This document shows positions 62,366 through 64,000 of a stretch of 64,000 bases of DNA, piece by piece (the stretch's first letter is position 1; each line of letters begins with the position of its first letter). The notes beneath the pieces were generated by a model, which saw nothing but the letters and a program-made list of their open reading frames with translations, made no database searches and had not been told where the DNA came from. Source of the DNA: Panaeolus papilionaceus. Taxonomy: Eukaryota; Basidiomycota; Agaricomycetes; Agaricales. The stretch is from positions 1-64,000 of the forward strand of contig JADNRZ010000033.1 in assembly GCA_015501605.1 (NCBI GenBank), given 5' to 3'. The position numbers and the translations under genes are program-made.

Positions 62366-63354
62366 GGTGCTAATCCGAGATATGAAAGGCAAGAAGATGG
62401 TTCTAGTTCAATGTTGAGAGACACTGGTGTGATTTTCCCAGCTGCACTCCGCGTGTTGCTGACAGCATGCCAATTTCATCTTATCAGATCTAGACATCAA
62501 TTACAGAAAAATGTGACTAATATGACAGGTACGTGTCTGCTACTAGTCTTCGGTACCGATGCCGATGTTTGACAATCGCCTCAAGGTCGACAGTGTGTGT
62601 GGATAGTAAGATATGAGGACCTACTAAAGCTGGCGACGAGCGTCGGGAAAGGCTTAAAATGAAAGCGGAACAGCAGGGAAGCCGAGACTAATTGGCGTTG
62701 TTCTTTGGTCATCGTAATTGATTGGAGCTGTGAGTCGTCGTTGATTTGGGTGGCTTTGAGTCTAACGTCCAAAAGTGATGAACAGTGGAAGTAGCCAAGT
62801 GTGTTGCTCTGCGCTCATTTTAAATTACCTTCACAGCAGATTGGATGTAAGCGATAGAACGATTGGATGAGCGGAATTGTAGGTAGGAAACGGTTGCGTT
62901 GCGTCAAGGAGGAAGTGAAATCGAGAACGGGGGCAAGCGAAAATACCCAACGAGTCAAATGGTAGGATACTCCGCAACCGCGACTACACCCTCCATTGAC
63001 TCGGGTCATTCTATCTGCTTCATCCAGTTACCCTCTATCCATTCGCACTTGAATTTCTTTGGAATCTGATAATTAGTCGAACGCGGTACAGGAATTTTAA
63101 GATGTTTAGAAAGGACTTCGGAATCCATAATCTCCAGAGATAATGCGAGGCGTGAAAAAAAGCCATCGAGTGTGGCCTATGCACTTGCATCATCTCCACA
63201 CTGGGACTCGGGTTGTGAAGATTCAGCGCTTATTTCGAATCTCGATATAATTATCGTTCCAAGGAGAATAGAGAACAGATTGTGCGTTTATGGTGAGTGG
63301 CCAACGGAGGATAGAATTGGATTGGGTTATGTGGTCTGCATTTTTCCCGGTCCC
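62366..63354. repeat. Upstream region of GTPase copy 5 (block B)
   Basis: Carries TCAATGTTGAGAGACACTGG, GCTGACAGCATGCC and ATCTTATCAGATC (GATA-type site on the gene strand), then the shared block B. Probable promoter near the gene; no other gene. Confidence 0.4.
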
Positions 63355-63800
63355 CTGGTATGAGACGCGTTGGTCGCGATGTTGGTCAAATCTTAAATCA
63401 ACTATGCGTTTCCCCCCTACAGGCACTCCTGATCACGTTTCCTGTTACCTTACCCTCTTCCGTTTCCACAGCACCAGGCTACTGTTGTGTCCCCGGCGCA
63501 TCACTCACCTATCATCACCGACCTCGCGATATTGCTCGTCCACCATACAGGACACTATCTCCAACTGTACCACTAGAGAGGCCAACACTTTGCACCCAGC
63601 CTTTCATTTCAGCCCATTTACCCGGCCGTACTTCGTAGGAATTGGAAGAAAAGAGGGGCGATGCACCACGACCGGGTGACCTTGGCGATTGGGCAATGTG
63701 AGCTTCAGCCGCTTCAGTCCACCCTCTCGTAAACGTACCTTCGCATTTTGCGCTACCTTTGATGACCGCTCATGGTATTAAGTTGGAACTCTGGTGGGTA
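63355..63800 (+). repeat. Conserved block C, copy 6 of 6
   Basis: The core is conserved, but small deletions in the second half (after ATACAGGACAC) move the frame that is open in copies 1, 3, 4 and 5. Confidence 0.5.
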
Positions 63801-64000
63801 GCTCAAAAGATGCAATGTGAAGTGCACTGGGGTTAATTCAACTTGGCCATGAGGGCGAAACGATGTTGACTGATACGGAGCATGCGCGGGATTGTGTGAG
63901 GAAAAGGGGGCGTCGACGTCGATATTTGATTTCCGGGTTCATATCTCGTTAAAAAGCTGTGTGGGTGCGCTTGGAGTTAGTGGTGTGGGATGAAGATGCG
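63801..64000 (+). repeat. Start of the plus-strand module of unit 5, cut by the window edge
   Basis: Block D begins (TCGTTAAAAAGCTGTGTGGG, GTGGTGTGGGATGAAGATGC), as at 20690 and 50950. The array therefore continues beyond the window. Confidence 0.5.

Overview
This window looks like nuclear DNA of a filamentous basidiomycete, most likely an agaricomycete. The evidence is genes cut by 50-65 nt introns (GTRWGT donor, CTRAC-like branch point, CAG/TAG acceptor), a fungus-type AIG1/GIMAP-like GTPase family whose guanine-specificity motif reads TTMW, an Spt5-like gene, and dense non-autonomous DNA transposons. No rRNA, tRNA, CRISPR array or intact transposase/reverse transcriptase gene was recognised.

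Layout. 1-5449 (minus strand) is an Spt5-like gene (acidic N-terminus, NGN-like and KOW-like regions) split by a 3.56-kb foldback element at 1610-5167, with the short 7-bp sequence TGTCTTC on both sides. From about 6 kb to the end the window is one segmental tandem array. Each unit has a five-exon GTPase gene on the minus strand and, on its other side, a 6-10 kb plus-strand stretch of homologous blocks that carry the same intron-like GT...AG segments but no reading frame that stays open over the whole block. GTPase copies lie at 6405-7760, 17764-19291, 33404-34758, 47992-49269 and 61090-62365. A sixth unit (41106-47985) has lost its GTPase gene. Copies 1, 2, 4 and 5 splice into continuous frames of 363, 426, 337 and 341 codons with identical intron positions. 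Copy 3 is frameshifted at the end of exon 4. Copy 4 is open but has lost the first glycine of its P-loop. Two alternative C-terminal tails exist (copies 1-3 versus 4-5).

Because the units are paralogous, insertions can be read against empty sites in sister units. This gives exact ends for a 1,880-bp TIR element with a TA duplication (9498-11377, subterminal arrays of an AGATATG-type motif), a 2,969-bp foldback element with an 8-bp GATGACCA duplication (25517-28485, about twenty TTTCCGCGGAAA palindromes; empty site at 55821-55828) and a 393-bp segment lying in opposite orientations in two sister copies (28600-28992 versus 55935-56326). A 437-bp hAT-like MITE lies at 59765-60201.

How the parts may fit together is inference. 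The GTPases form a birth-and-death cluster like vertebrate GIMAP clusters, and the plus-strand blocks may be a spliced non-coding transcript family or an eroded multi-exon gene family carried along with the GTPases. No function was demonstrated for the plus-strand blocks.
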